NCBI RefSeq assembly: GCF_001686925.1
Contig: NZ_LVEN01000008.1
Coordinates: 62,001-126,000 of the forward strand
Direction of reading: 5' to 3'
DNA: 64,000 nt
DNA from: Flavobacterium piscis
GTDB lineage: Bacteria; Bacteroidota; Bacteroidia; Flavobacteriales; Flavobacteriaceae
This document shows positions 53,484-63,989 of the stretch, one piece after another. The notes under the pieces are model-generated. The model was not told the origin of the DNA. It searched no databases and saw only the letters and a program-made list of their open reading frames with translations. A program made the position numbers and the translations under genes. How positions within the stretch are numbered: the stretch's first letter is position 1; each line of letters begins with the position of its first letter.

Positions 53484-56078
53484 ATGAAAATTAGTTATTT
53501 GTTTATTATAAGTTTACTATCTTTTTTTAGTGTAAACGCACAGCAATATTCTTATAAGAATCCTGCTCTTAGTTCATCAGAACGTGCAAAAGATTTAATT
53601 TCCAGATTAACGCTTGAAGAAAAAACGGCGTTAATGTGCGACCAGAGTGATCCGATACCCAGACTTGGCATTAAAAAATTCAATTGGTGGAGCGAAGCCC
53701 TGCACGGTTACGCGAACAATGATAATGTTACCGTTTTTCCGGAACCTATTGGTATGGCAGCCTCTTTTGATGATCAGTTGGTTTATAATGTTTTTGATGC
53801 AGTTTCTGATGAAGCCCGTGCAAAATACAACCAATGGATTAAGGGCGGCAATGAAAACAAACGATTTTTAAGCTTATCGGTTTGGACACCAAACGTCAAT
53901 ATTTTCAGGGATCCGCGTTGGGGACGCGGTCAGGAAACGTATGGAGAAGATCCGTATTTAACTTCCCGAATGGGAATTTCTGTGGTAAAAGGATTGCAAG
54001 GTCCTGCCGATGCCAAATACCGCAAACTTTTGGCCTGCGCCAAACATTTTGCCGTGCATTCTGGTCCGGAATGGAGCCGACATGAACTGAATTTGAATAA
54101 TATAAATCCCCGTGAATTATACGAAACCTATTTGCCTGCCTTTAAGGCATTGGTACAAGATGCCGATGTGCGTCAGGTGATGTGTGCGTATCAGCGTCTG
54201 GATGATGAACCTTGCTGCAGTAACACACGTTTATTACAGCGAATTTTGCGTGACGAATGGGGTTTTAAATATCTTGTAGTTTCAGATTGCGGTGCTGTTA
54301 CCGATTTTTATACCACGCATAAAGTTTCTTCAGATGCAACACACGCTGCCTCAAAAGCCGTTTTGGCAGGAACGGATGTTGAATGTGTTTGGGAGAAATA
54401 TCCGTTTAAAAACCTTCCGGAAGCCGTTGAGAAAGATTTAATTAAAGAATCTGATATTGATAAAAGTCTGCTTCGTGTTTTAACGGGCCGTTTTGATCTG
54501 GGCGAAATGGATGATGATGCCATCGTACCGTGGGCCCAAATTCCGGCTTCTGTACTTAACAGTAAGAAACATCAGCAATTAGCGCTCGAAATGGCGCAAA
54601 AATCGATGACTCTTTTACAAAATAAAAACAATATTTTGCCTTTAAATAAAGCCATCAACAAAGTGGCAGTAATTGGCCCGAATGCAGATAATGAACCGAT
54701 GTTATGGGGAAATTACAATGGAACCCCCGTTAAAACCATCACTATTAAAAGCGGTATAGAATCAAAAGTTGCACAAAATAAAATCGTGTACGACAAAGGC
54801 TGCGATTTAGTCGAAGATAAAGTCAACCAAAGTTATTTTGACCAGATTTCATTTGAAGGCAAAAAAGGAATGAAAGCCACTTATTGGAACAATCCAAACA
54901 GAGAAGGGAATAGTGTGGCAACGCAGCAAATTATAAATCCGATAAAAATGACTACTGCCGGACAGCATGAATTTGCTTCGGGTGTTAAACTGGAAGGATT
55001 TTCTGCCAGATACGAAACGGAATTTCTGGCGAAAGAAAAGGATAGTCTTGTTTTTAAAACCGGAGCTACCGGAGCTTTTGAATTATTGGTTAATGGAAAA
55101 TCTATAGCAAAATATACCAATTGGCGCACTGTTCCCGGAAAAATTGCTTTTGGAGTTGAGGCGGGCAAAAAATATAAAATCGAAATTCTATATGCGCAAT
55201 CCAACAATTGGCAGGCAAATCTTGAATTTGATTTTGGGAAAGAACACGATATCAATTTCGCGGCATTAATTCAAAAATTAAAAGACATCGATACTGTAAT
55301 TTTCGTGGGCGGACTTTCTACACTTCTTGAAGGGGAGGAGATGCCGGTTTCTTTTCCAGGTTTTAAAGGGGGCGACAGAACCAATATTGAACTTCCCGCC
55401 GTTCAGAGAAAATGTTTGCAGGAGCTTAAAGCTGCCGGTAAAAAAGTAGTTTTTGTAAACTGCTCCGGTTCTGCCATTGCTTTTGCACCAGAAACAGCCA
55501 GTTGTGATGCTATTCTGCAAGCGTGGTATCCGGGCGAATCAGGTGGTCAGGCTGTCGCCGATGTGCTGTTTGGAGATTATAACCCTGCGGGAAAACTGCC
55601 GGTTTCTTTTTATAAAAATTCAGACATTTTAGGCGATTTTGAAGATTATTCAATGAAAGGGCGTACGTATAGATATACTACAAATGTTTTGTTTCCGTTT
55701 GGTTTTGGTTTAAGTTATTCAAAGTTTCAAATTGGTACGGCAAATCTCAGTAAGACAAAAATAAAATCAAATGAAAATACACAATTGAATTTTTCAATAA
55801 AGAACATCAGTAAAAGAGAAGGAACAGAGATTGTGCAGGTATATGTTCGAAAAGTGAATGATAAAGATGGTCCTTTAAAAACATTGAAAGCTTTTAAAAG
55901 AATCAATTTAAAAGCCGGCGAAAAGCAGGATGTCACTATTGATTTACCTGCTGCTTCATTTGAATTTTATGACGAAAGTACGAGAGGAATAAATGTAACT
56001 TCGGGTCAATATGAAGTGTATTACGGTACGAGTTCAGATGGAAAAGATTTAAAAACGACAAAACTATTTGTACAATAA
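53484..56078 (+). CDS. GH3 beta-xylosidase/beta-glucosidase with PA14-like insert, secreted
   Basis: The 864-residue enzyme has a Sec signal (cleavage near VNAQ), the GH3 TIM barrel with nucleophile Asp268 in LVVSDCGAV, an alpha/beta sandwich domain, and a C-terminal fibronectin-III-like domain. Inserted into the sandwich domain at about residues 460-590 is a PA14-like beta-domain (GMKATYWNNPNREG ... FELLVNGKSIAKYTNW), which in related enzymes helps define the substrate. NVNIFRDPRWGRGQETYGEDP is the classic family motif. In a xylan setting, beta-xylosidase is the likely activity. It precedes the hybrid sensor by 122 bases. Confidence 0.92.
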   Translation: MKISYLFIISLLSFFSVNAQQYSYKNPALSSSERAKDLISRLTLEEKTALMCDQSDPIPRLGIKKFNWWSEALHGYANNDNVTVFPEPIGMAASFDDQLVYNVFDAVSDEARAKYNQWIKGGNENKRFLSLSVWTPNVNIFRDPRWGRGQETYGEDPYLTSRMGISVVKGLQGPADAKYRKLLACAKHFAVHSGPEWSRHELNLNNINPRELYETYLPAFKALVQDADVRQVMCAYQRLDDEPCCSNTRLLQRILRDEWGFKYLVVSDCGAVTDFYTTHKVSSDATHAASKAVLAGTDVECVWEKYPFKNLPEAVEKDLIKESDIDKSLLRVLTGRFDLGEMDDDAIVPWAQIPASVLNSKKHQQLALEMAQKSMTLLQNKNNILPLNKAINKVAVIGPNADNEPMLWGNYNGTPVKTITIKSGIESKVAQNKIVYDKGCDLVEDKVNQSYFDQISFEGKKGMKATYWNNPNREGNSVATQQIINPIKMTTAGQHEFASGVKLEGFSARYETEFLAKEKDSLVFKTGATGAFELLVNGKSIAKYTNWRTVPGKIAFGVEAGKKYKIEILYAQSNNWQANLEFDFGKEHDINFAALIQKLKDIDTVIFVGGLSTLLEGEEMPVSFPGFKGGDRTNIELPAVQRKCLQELKAAGKKVVFVNCSGSAIAFAPETASCDAILQAWYPGESGGQAVADVLFGDYNPAGKLPVSFYKNSDILGDFEDYSMKGRTYRYTTNVLFPFGFGLSYSKFQIGTANLSKTKIKSNENTQLNFSIKNISKREGTEIVQVYVRKVNDKDGPLKTLKAFKRINLKAGEKQDVTIDLPAASFEFYDESTRGINVTSGQYEVYYGTSSDGKDLKTTKLFVQ

Positions 56079-56200
56079 GATTTCATCTTTATAATTAAAA
56101 AATAAACAAGTAATCAAAATCTGTTTTATTCATTGAAAATCAAATGATAAGTTTCGGTTAAAAGAGCATATATTTATTTTAATTTACTAACCATTTTATA

Positions 56201-59200
56201 ATGTCCCAAAAAAAATATTTTAGAGCCCTTGTTATCTTATTTTTTGCAATTAATAGTCTGTTTTCTCAAAATACATTTGAAGACTATCAATTTCGGTTAT
56301 TAAATAAGGAGACCTCAAAAAGTGGTATATATACCATTACCCAGGATCAGTCCGGGTTTTTGTGGATTGGGACTAATGGCGCGGGTTTATTTAAATATGA
56401 TGGGATAAATTATGTTGCATATGAGCAAAACTCTAAACTTAGTAATGCTATCAATAGTAATCTTATATATGTTACTTATGTAGATACTCACAATAGGCTG
56501 TGGGTAGGAACAGATGAAGGATTATGTCTGTATAACAGGAATTTAAATACCTTTGAAAGTATTGATATTCAAAAAAAGATTAAAAAAGAAACGGTAATTT
56601 CTGTAAAAAGTATCATCGAAGACAATAATGGAAATCTTTTTCTGGGAACATTTAATAGTGATTTGCTGAAATTAAATATTAAAACCCGCGAAATAACCAA
56701 GATTAAAACGAATGTTTCAAATACAGAAAATTACCTGATCAATTGTTTGGTAAAGGATAAAAAAGGGACTATTTATCTGGGGACTAATTTTGGTTTAAAA
56801 GCAGTTGACCCGATAAAAAATGAGATTAAAAAAGTAAACATTGGAAAAAATAATGAAAAGCTCTCCTTAAATATTATTTCCATGTTTATAGACCGCACAC
56901 AAAACCTCTGGATTGGCAATGGATTTAAGGGACTTGTAAAGGTTGATTTAAATTCTAAAACGAAAGAAGCCGCTTACTATCCTATTACCAGAAAAAGAAT
57001 CATGTCAATATTGGCAACAGATCCTAAAACAATTCTTTGTGCGACAGAAAATGATGGTTTAATCATTGTTAACGATCAGGGTATTGTTCAAAAAAAATAT
57101 GCAAACAGTAAATACAATAATCGCAGTTTAGGTTCCAATTCTGTCTGGTCGTTATTTTTAGATAAAGAAAATAGAATTTGGCTGGGTTATTACAATAAAG
57201 GTTTAGGTGTTTTTGATAAAATAAACAGCAAAGTAAGTATCATCGAAAGTTTGCCCGGAAATTTACAGTCTTTACAAACCAATTGTGTTACCGGTATTGC
57301 AAAAGACCAGCAAGATCAGTTGTGGATTTCTATGGAAGGCGGAGGAGTGGATGTTTACAATACGATTACTAAAAGTTTTAAACATATTACCAAATCTGAT
57401 CGAAGTTTTTATTCTGGATTAACCAATGATAATATAACGAATGTATTTATTGATAAAAAGCAAAACATTTGGTTATCAAGCTGGAATGAAGGGGTTTTTG
57501 TTTTAAAAAAGGGAAGCAATAAATTTATTAACTATAGCACAAAAAACACTCCCGGTTTTGCATCAGACAATATCATGAGTATTGCCGAAGATTCCAGAGG
57601 TGTAATCTGGATTGGAACTTTTTCAAAAGGACTGCATTATTATACTCCATCGGATGGTCAATTTCATCATTGTAATTCTAAACCGTTTTACACCAGTGGA
57701 ATAATAAATTCAGACATCAGGAAAATAATAGTAGATTCAGATGATGCCGTTTGGGTGGGTTCGACAACAGGTTTGTACAGGGTTAATACAAATGATTTAG
57801 TTTCTTTTACAGTAACTTCTTTTAGGGATAAAATGTCTGAAAAGCTTAGAAATCATAAAAGTACCCATACTATTAATACTTTATACGAAGCCAAAAACAA
57901 AGAAATTTGGATTGGTACTGATGGAGCCGGATTATTTAGCTATGATAAAAAAAAAGGCAATATAAAATGGTATATCAACTTTAAAGGGCTGAACGAAAAA
58001 TCAATATCGTCTATTGTAGAATCAAATGACGGGAGTATTTGGTTAAGCGGAAAAAAAGGAATTACAAAACTGGATTTAAAAAACAATACTACCGCTAATT
58101 ATTCGATCTATGACGGTTTATTGGGAAATGATTTTAATAATAACGCTGTCCTGAAAGACGAAAAAGGATTGCTATATTTTGGAAGTTATGAAGGCTTAAA
58201 TTATTTTAATCCTGCCAGCTTGGTTAAAAGCAAAAAACAGCTGCCGGTTTACTTAACAGATCTGAAACTTTTTAATAAATCAGTAGGTCCGCTCGAAAAA
58301 AACTCACCCTTAATAAAAGTAATATCGCAGACAAAAAAGATCATTCTTAAGCACGATCAGTCTGTATTTACAATTGATTTTATTGCTGTAAATTATTCTT
58401 TTCCAGCCAGAAATGAATTCGCTTATTATTTAGAAGGATTTGAAGATTCATGGAATTATGTTGGCAGTAAACGCTCGGCCACCTATACAAACTTAGCGCC
58501 GGGAAAGTATATTTTTAAGGTAAAAGCGTCAGAAAAAAATGGAGTCTGGAATCAAAATCCGCTGGAATTACAAATTGAAATTTTGCCGCCCTGGTGGAAA
58601 ACACCTTTTGCGTATTTATTTTATTCCTTATTACTATTAGCTGCAATTTATTTTACCAACCAATACTATCAAAATCGTTTTAAACAAAAACAAATGATAG
58701 AATTTGAACAGAAAAAAGCAATTCAGATTGAAAAATTAAATAATAAAAAACTACAATTTTTTACCAATATCTCGCATGAATTCAGAACGCCGCTTACTTT
58801 AATTTTAAATCCGTTAGGAGATATAATGAAGAACCATAACCTGGATTTACCGCAAAGTGTGTTGAGTAAATTACAGACTATTCAAAAAAGTTCCGACAGG
58901 CTTTCAAGATTAATCAATGAGCTGATGGACTTCAATCAGCTGCAATTTAATAAAATGCCGCTAAAAGTGCAGTTTGTTGAATTAGTTGGTTTTACAAAGG
59001 AAATTGCCAGTTATTTTGATGAAGAAGCGTTAAGTCGGGGAATTGAATTGCATTATGAATCCAATAAAAAAACATTTAAAGATTGGATAGATCCAAAGAT
59101 GTTCGAAAAAATTATTTTTAACGTTATTTCAAATGCCTTTAAAGTAACTCCTGATAATGGAAAAATAATAATAAAAATATTGGTTAACGAAGAATTAGTT

Positions 59201-60337
59201 CATTTTCCTTTGATAAATTCAACCAACGCCACTCCTTGTTTTGAAGTTATTATTGAAGACACAGGTTCAGGATTAGATAAAAAAGATATTAAGAAAATTT
59301 TTGACCGTTTCTATCAGGTTAATAATTTGAATAAAGCGTATTACGGAAGCACAGGAATCGGACTGGAGGTTGTTCGCGGATTTGTAGAGTTGCATAAAGG
59401 AAAGATCGAAGTAGAAAGTAAATTAGGGTTTGGTACCACTTTTAGATTACTATTTCCACTCGGAAAGGAATTCTTTAATGAAAACGAAGTGATGCTGGAG
59501 GAATTTAAAAAAGAGAAAAAAATAAGTTTCACACCCATTGCCGAAGAAACTGCCATTCCATCAGCAGATGCTCAGGATAAACAAGAACGAATTTACACCA
59601 TTTTGATTGTTGAAGATAATGCCGAATTACGAAATTATTTAAAAAACGAACTCAAAAAGGAGTACAAAGTTTTAACAGCAGAAAATGGTCAGGTTGGTTT
59701 AGAATTAGCGCTGCAAAAACTGCCTGATTTGATTTTAACAGATGTCATTATGCCGGTTATGAATGGTTTAGAATTGTGTGCAAGTATTAAAGCAGATTTG
59801 ACAACCAGCCATATTCCGTTGATGATGCTGTCTGCAAAAGCATTGATTAAGGACAGGTTAGAAGGTATTGATTCCGGTGCCGATATTTATTTGAGCAAAC
59901 CTTTTGATATGGATATTCTGCGTTCCAGTTTAATTCAGCTTATCAAAAGCAGACAGATTATGTTTAATAAATTTTACAACGGAATTACTCCAAAAGCAAA
60001 AGAAAAAACAACTACTCTGGATAATGAATTTATAAAAAATGTACTGAATTACATCAATCAAAATATTAGTGAATACGAATTGAGTGTCGAGGTTCTGGCC
60101 TCAAAAGTGTTTTTAAGCAGAAGCCAATTGTATCGAAAAATAAAAACATTAACAGGTGTAACAGTAAATGAATTTATACGTAATGTTCGTTTAGAAAAAG
60201 CAAAAGAACTTATAGAGCTGGGTAATGATAATATGTCTGAGATTAGTATCAAGGTTGGTTTTAGTTCCCCTTCTTATTTTACAAAATGTTATAAAGAAAA
60301 ATTTGGCTATCTGCCAACACACAATAAGAAGCAATAA
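56201..60337 (+). CDS. Hybrid two-component system sensor/regulator (HTCS)
   Basis: One 1378-residue protein carries a full signalling chain. The signal peptide is followed by a periplasmic sensor of repeated beta-propeller blades (FLWIGTNGAGL-type repeats, about 30-730), a Y_Y_Y domain (about 735-795), and a membrane segment near 802-822. The histidine kinase has His859 in NISHEFRTPL, with ATP boxes NVISNAFK, DTGSGLDKKD and GSTGIGLEV. The receiver phosphorylation site is Asp1181 in LILTDVIMP. The AraC-type helix-turn-helix is at about 1270-1370. It binds an oligosaccharide in the periplasm and directly activates locus transcription. It lies between GH3 and a second SusC gene, so it may control either or both. 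Confidence 0.95.
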   Translation: MSQKKYFRALVILFFAINSLFSQNTFEDYQFRLLNKETSKSGIYTITQDQSGFLWIGTNGAGLFKYDGINYVAYEQNSKLSNAINSNLIYVTYVDTHNRLWVGTDEGLCLYNRNLNTFESIDIQKKIKKETVISVKSIIEDNNGNLFLGTFNSDLLKLNIKTREITKIKTNVSNTENYLINCLVKDKKGTIYLGTNFGLKAVDPIKNEIKKVNIGKNNEKLSLNIISMFIDRTQNLWIGNGFKGLVKVDLNSKTKEAAYYPITRKRIMSILATDPKTILCATENDGLIIVNDQGIVQKKYANSKYNNRSLGSNSVWSLFLDKENRIWLGYYNKGLGVFDKINSKVSIIESLPGNLQSLQTNCVTGIAKDQQDQLWISMEGGGVDVYNTITKSFKHITKSDRSFYSGLTNDNITNVFIDKKQNIWLSSWNEGVFVLKKGSNKFINYSTKNTPGFASDNIMSIAEDSRGVIWIGTFSKGLHYYTPSDGQFHHCNSKPFYTSGIINSDIRKIIVDSDDAVWVGSTTGLYRVNTNDLVSFTVTSFRDKMSEKLRNHKSTHTINTLYEAKNKEIWIGTDGAGLFSYDKKKGNIKWYINFKGLNEKSISSIVESNDGSIWLSGKKGITKLDLKNNTTANYSIYDGLLGNDFNNNAVLKDEKGLLYFGSYEGLNYFNPASLVKSKKQLPVYLTDLKLFNKSVGPLEKNSPLIKVISQTKKIILKHDQSVFTIDFIAVNYSFPARNEFAYYLEGFEDSWNYVGSKRSATYTNLAPGKYIFKVKASEKNGVWNQNPLELQIEILPPWWKTPFAYLFYSLLLLAAIYFTNQYYQNRFKQKQMIEFEQKKAIQIEKLNNKKLQFFTNISHEFRTPLTLILNPLGDIMKNHNLDLPQSVLSKLQTIQKSSDRLSRLINELMDFNQLQFNKMPLKVQFVELVGFTKEIASYFDEEALSRGIELHYESNKKTFKDWIDPKMFEKIIFNVISNAFKVTPDNGKIIIKILVNEELVHFPLINSTNATPCFEVIIEDTGSGLDKKDIKKIFDRFYQVNNLNKAYYGSTGIGLEVVRGFVELHKGKIEVESKLGFGTTFRLLFPLGKEFFNENEVMLEEFKKEKKISFTPIAEETAIPSADAQDKQERIYTILIVEDNAELRNYLKNELKKEYKVLTAENGQVGLELALQKLPDLILTDVIMPVMNGLELCASIKADLTTSHIPLMMLSAKALIKDRLEGIDSGADIYLSKPFDMDILRSSLIQLIKSRQIMFNKFYNGITPKAKEKTTTLDNEFIKNVLNYINQNISEYELSVEVLASKVFLSRSQLYRKIKTLTGVTVNEFIRNVRLEKAKELIELGNDNMSEISIKVGFSSPSYFTKCYKEKFGYLPTHNKKQ

Positions 60338-60429
60338 TAGTATTGAAGTAAAAAAAAGTTTCAAAACACCATTTAAAAAATTGAATATTTAATTGCCGTT
60401 TTGATTAAAGTCCGGATAAAAAAGATGAG

Positions 60430-60464
60430 AAGCTGTGTCACTTATTTGTGAGACAGCTTTTTTG
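60430..60464 (+). terminator. Intrinsic terminator of the HTCS gene
   Basis: 12-base stem (60430-60441 with 60448-60459, one mismatch), 6-base loop and T-run, about 90 bases past the stop codon. Confidence 0.85.
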
Positions 60465-60974
60465 CTTTAACAAAAAACCGATTTCAATTTATGAGCAGGC
60501 ATTATAATCAATTTGTTTAAGACGTAATGAATTAACATGAAACATAAATTTTAGATAATTATTAAAAACACTTAAATAATGTTTAATTTTTATTTCATAC
60601 TCAAAAAAAAGATTACAATATTATGAATACCTTATTCTTGCTGTTTTATAGTTAAATATTTGATAAATAGGGCATTGTGTGTTTTTTGAAGGTTTCGTGC
60701 TACAAATTTGATAGTTTTTGCAACATTTTTAATATGTGAAATTTATGTTAACCTTATATTTTTGGGTTCTAATAAAACCAAATATTCAAAGAAGTAAGTA
60801 TTAACATTTTTTAAAAAATTACAGTATGAAATGAAATCAAGAATTATTTATTGTAAGACTTTTTTTTATTCAATTAAAGGATCGAAAATAGTTACAAGCT
60901 AATTTGATGATCAAAACAATAAATAAACTTTACAACCAAACAACTATTTAAACTAATCAAAAAAACCACTAAAA
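60465..60974. other. Long AT-rich upstream region of the second susC
   Basis: No gene is seen. A TATTTTTG box at 60757-60764 could be a -7 element, giving a leader of about 200 bases; no TTG lies at the proper distance. No ACAACCGATTGT palindrome is present, so control by the HTCS rather than LacI is plausible. Confidence 0.5.
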
Positions 60975-63900
60975 ATGATTTTAAAATTTAGAATTGCAAT
61001 AATCACATTGCTAATAATCGGCAGTCAGAATTTGATTGCACAATCAAAGACGGTACAGGGGATAATTACCGATCCTTCAGGATTTCCTTTGCCTGGAGCC
61101 AGTGTGAATGTAGAGGGATCAAAAAATAGCGCATCAACAGATTTTGATGGTAAATACTCCTTAAGTGACGTGAACCCTACAGATAAGATCACTTATTCCT
61201 TTGTAGGCTTGATTTCGCAAACCATAACAGTGGGTACGAGAACCAGAATTGATGTTGTATTAGCACTATCGACACAAAACTTAAATGAAGTGATAGTAGG
61301 TTACGGTAGTCAAAAGAGAACTAAAGTTACCGGAGCCATTTCGACAGTAAGTTCAAAAGATATTGTGGCCGTGCCTATTACTAATGCAGAGTCAGCTTTA
61401 CAGGGTAGGGCTGCAGGTGTTACCGTTGTAAATGGTGCTCCTGGTTCTAATCCTACAGTGACCATTAGAGGTTTGGCCACCATGGGAAATAGTGCTCCAT
61501 TATATGTAATTGATGGTGTTCTAACAGGAAACTTATCAGGATTAAGCCCTAATGACATAGAATCGATGTCGGTTCTAAAAGATGCTTCGACAACAGCTTT
61601 ATATGGTTCAAAAGCTTTTAATGGAGTAATTATGGTTACTACTAAAAAAGGAAAAAAAGGACCGGGCCAATTGAATTTTAGTACTTACGCCGGTTTTCAG
61701 ACTATTACAAAAAGATATGATGTTTTAAATACACAACAATATCTTCAATACGCTAAAGATCTGGGTAGTGATTTGACGGCAAGAGCTGCTGAGTTTGGAA
61801 ATATAAATACCAATTGGCAGGATCAGATTTTTCAAAGCGGTGTGATGCAGGATTATAATTTAAGTTTCTCAAATGGTACAGAAACATCTACTTCCCGCTA
61901 TTCTGCTGAATATTTAAAACAGGAAGGAGCCGTTATTAATACTGGGTTTGAGCGTTACTCTTTTAGAGCCAATAACACACAGGATATTGGAAAACTTAAA
62001 GTAGGCAGTAACATCGGGATTTCTTTTAGTACAATCAATCCGGAGCGTAGTGCAGGAGGAAGAACATTATTGGAACACGCTATTAAAATGGCACCTTACT
62101 TACCTATTTATAATAATAGTGAAACAAGTGTAGGCGGCTATCAGGGACCTAGTGCTATAGACGGTAATGATGCCGAGAATCCTGTACGTGTGGCAAATTT
62201 AGGCTATCAAAAAATTAATAATTTATCTATAATAGGAAATATCTACGCTGAATTGGAAATCTTTAAGGGCTTAAAATTCAGATCACAAGTTTCATTAGAT
62301 TACTATACTGGTAAAGATCATACTTTTGTTCCCAGCTACAGTGATGGTTCTGCTCATAATCAGGCATTTTCTACCACAAATGAAACAAACACTCAGGGAC
62401 AAACCATTGTTTTTGATAATAGTTTAACCTATAAAACGACTATTGCTGCCAAACACAACATTGAAGTTTTAGGTGTTATAACGAAAATTGACGGAAAATC
62501 ACAAAATTTAATCGCAGGAAGCCGTTATAATATTTCAAATGATATAGATCAGCTGAGATATAATGAGGGAAATTTAAGCTCTGCTAATTATGTAGAGAAA
62601 AATATTGGATATATTGCCCGTATCAACTACGATTATGATGATAAATACATCTTCGCTGCTTCTGGCCGTAGGGATGCTTCTTCACGCTTTGGAGCTAATA
62701 ATCGCTGGGGTAATTTCTACTCATTTGCTTTGGGTTGGAATATAGCCAAAGAAAGTTTTATGGCAAATTCTGTTTTTAGTACCTTAAAACTTAGAGCAAG
62801 TACGGGAACAACAGGAAATGACAGAATAGACAATTATCAGTATGCTGCTACATTACTTGCTGATTACAATTATCCTATTAATGGAGGAAATGCACAAGGA
62901 GTTTCCAGTGGAGTAGCTTCTAATCCTGACTTGAAATGGGAGTCTAAAAAAGACAGAAATATAGGTTTGGATTTTGGTTTCTTTGATGAAAAATTTACAG
63001 GATCTGTTGAGTATTTCAACAATAAAAGCAGTGACATTCTTTTTGCTGTTCCATTAGCAGCTTCTGTAGGATCTGCCGGCGGAGGAACTCAACTTCAAAA
63101 TGTTGCCGATGTAAAAGTATCAGGTTACGAAATATCATTAGGTTATAATGATCGAAAAGGAGATTTTACATGGTCAGCCTTAGCTAATCTAGGAACAAGT
63201 AAAAATGAAGTGACAGGTTTAGCGCCGGGACTTACCAGCGTATTGGGCGGCCCATCGGCAAGAGCTGGTTTAGAAAATTTCTCAAGACTGGAAGTAGGCC
63301 AGCCATTATTCTACTTTTACGGTTATGAAACCAATGGAATTTATCAAAATCAAGCAGAAGTAGACGCTGTTTTTGGACCAGGGCAAACGATCATAAAACC
63401 GGGTGATATTAGAATTATAGATCGTGACGGTAACAAAATCATTAATTCAAATGATAAAACAAATATTGGAAATCCTTATCCGGATTTTACATACGGTTTA
63501 AACCTTACAGCAGCGTATAAAAAGTTCGATTTTAACTGTTTCATTACAGGAGTTCAAGGGAATGATATTTATAATGCAAATACTTTTGATTTAACAGGAA
63601 TGAATCGTTTGTTTAATGCCAGTACGGACGTTTTAGGCAGAGCAAATGTTGTAAACGGTGTTGTTACGAATCCATCAGCTACTTTACCAAGAGCTCAGGG
63701 TGCAGATATAAACTGGTCTTCAGCTAATCAGCGTTATATAGAAGATGGTTCTTATACCCGATTGAAAAATGTTACTTTAGGATATACGCTTTCTGGAGAA
63801 ACGTTTGGCAGTTATTTTTCTAATATAAGATTCTATGTAAGCGGACAAAACCTTATTACGATTACGAAATATTCCGGTTTAGATCCTGAAATTGCCCGTA

Positions 63901-63989
63901 CAGATGGTAATGCCAATTCTGCAGGTATTGACTTGGGAAGATACCCACAGCCTAAATCAGTAATTTTTGGACTTGATGTTAAATTTTAA
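60975..63989 (+). CDS. SusC-family TonB-dependent transporter (second locus)
   Basis: The 1004-residue outer-membrane transporter has a signal peptide (cleavage near IAQ), a carboxypeptidase-regulatory-like domain (VQGIITDPSGFPLPGASV), plug (EVIVGYGSQKRTKVTGA; YVIDGVLTG) and barrel ending VIFGLDVKF. The stop codon lies 11 bases before the window edge, so its SusD partner is expected just beyond. It follows the HTCS gene and a long leader, which suggests it opens a separate, HTCS-controlled locus. Its sequence differs from the xylan SusC at 33146, so its cargo is probably different or a different size class. Confidence 0.95.
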   Translation: MILKFRIAIITLLIIGSQNLIAQSKTVQGIITDPSGFPLPGASVNVEGSKNSASTDFDGKYSLSDVNPTDKITYSFVGLISQTITVGTRTRIDVVLALSTQNLNEVIVGYGSQKRTKVTGAISTVSSKDIVAVPITNAESALQGRAAGVTVVNGAPGSNPTVTIRGLATMGNSAPLYVIDGVLTGNLSGLSPNDIESMSVLKDASTTALYGSKAFNGVIMVTTKKGKKGPGQLNFSTYAGFQTITKRYDVLNTQQYLQYAKDLGSDLTARAAEFGNINTNWQDQIFQSGVMQDYNLSFSNGTETSTSRYSAEYLKQEGAVINTGFERYSFRANNTQDIGKLKVGSNIGISFSTINPERSAGGRTLLEHAIKMAPYLPIYNNSETSVGGYQGPSAIDGNDAENPVRVANLGYQKINNLSIIGNIYAELEIFKGLKFRSQVSLDYYTGKDHTFVPSYSDGSAHNQAFSTTNETNTQGQTIVFDNSLTYKTTIAAKHNIEVLGVITKIDGKSQNLIAGSRYNISNDIDQLRYNEGNLSSANYVEKNIGYIARINYDYDDKYIFAASGRRDASSRFGANNRWGNFYSFALGWNIAKESFMANSVFSTLKLRASTGTTGNDRIDNYQYAATLLADYNYPINGGNAQGVSSGVASNPDLKWESKKDRNIGLDFGFFDEKFTGSVEYFNNKSSDILFAVPLAASVGSAGGGTQLQNVADVKVSGYEISLGYNDRKGDFTWSALANLGTSKNEVTGLAPGLTSVLGGPSARAGLENFSRLEVGQPLFYFYGYETNGIYQNQAEVDAVFGPGQTIIKPGDIRIIDRDGNKIINSNDKTNIGNPYPDFTYGLNLTAAYKKFDFNCFITGVQGNDIYNANTFDLTGMNRLFNASTDVLGRANVVNGVVTNPSATLPRAQGADINWSSANQRYIEDGSYTRLKNVTLGYTLSGETFGSYFSNIRFYVSGQNLITITKYSGLDPEIARTDGNANSAGIDLGRYPQPKSVIFGLDVKF

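Noticed and set aside
60471..60490. ACCGATT stretch near the HTCS terminator as another LacI-type operator
   Set aside because: Only one half of the palindrome matches; the second half (TTGT) is missing.
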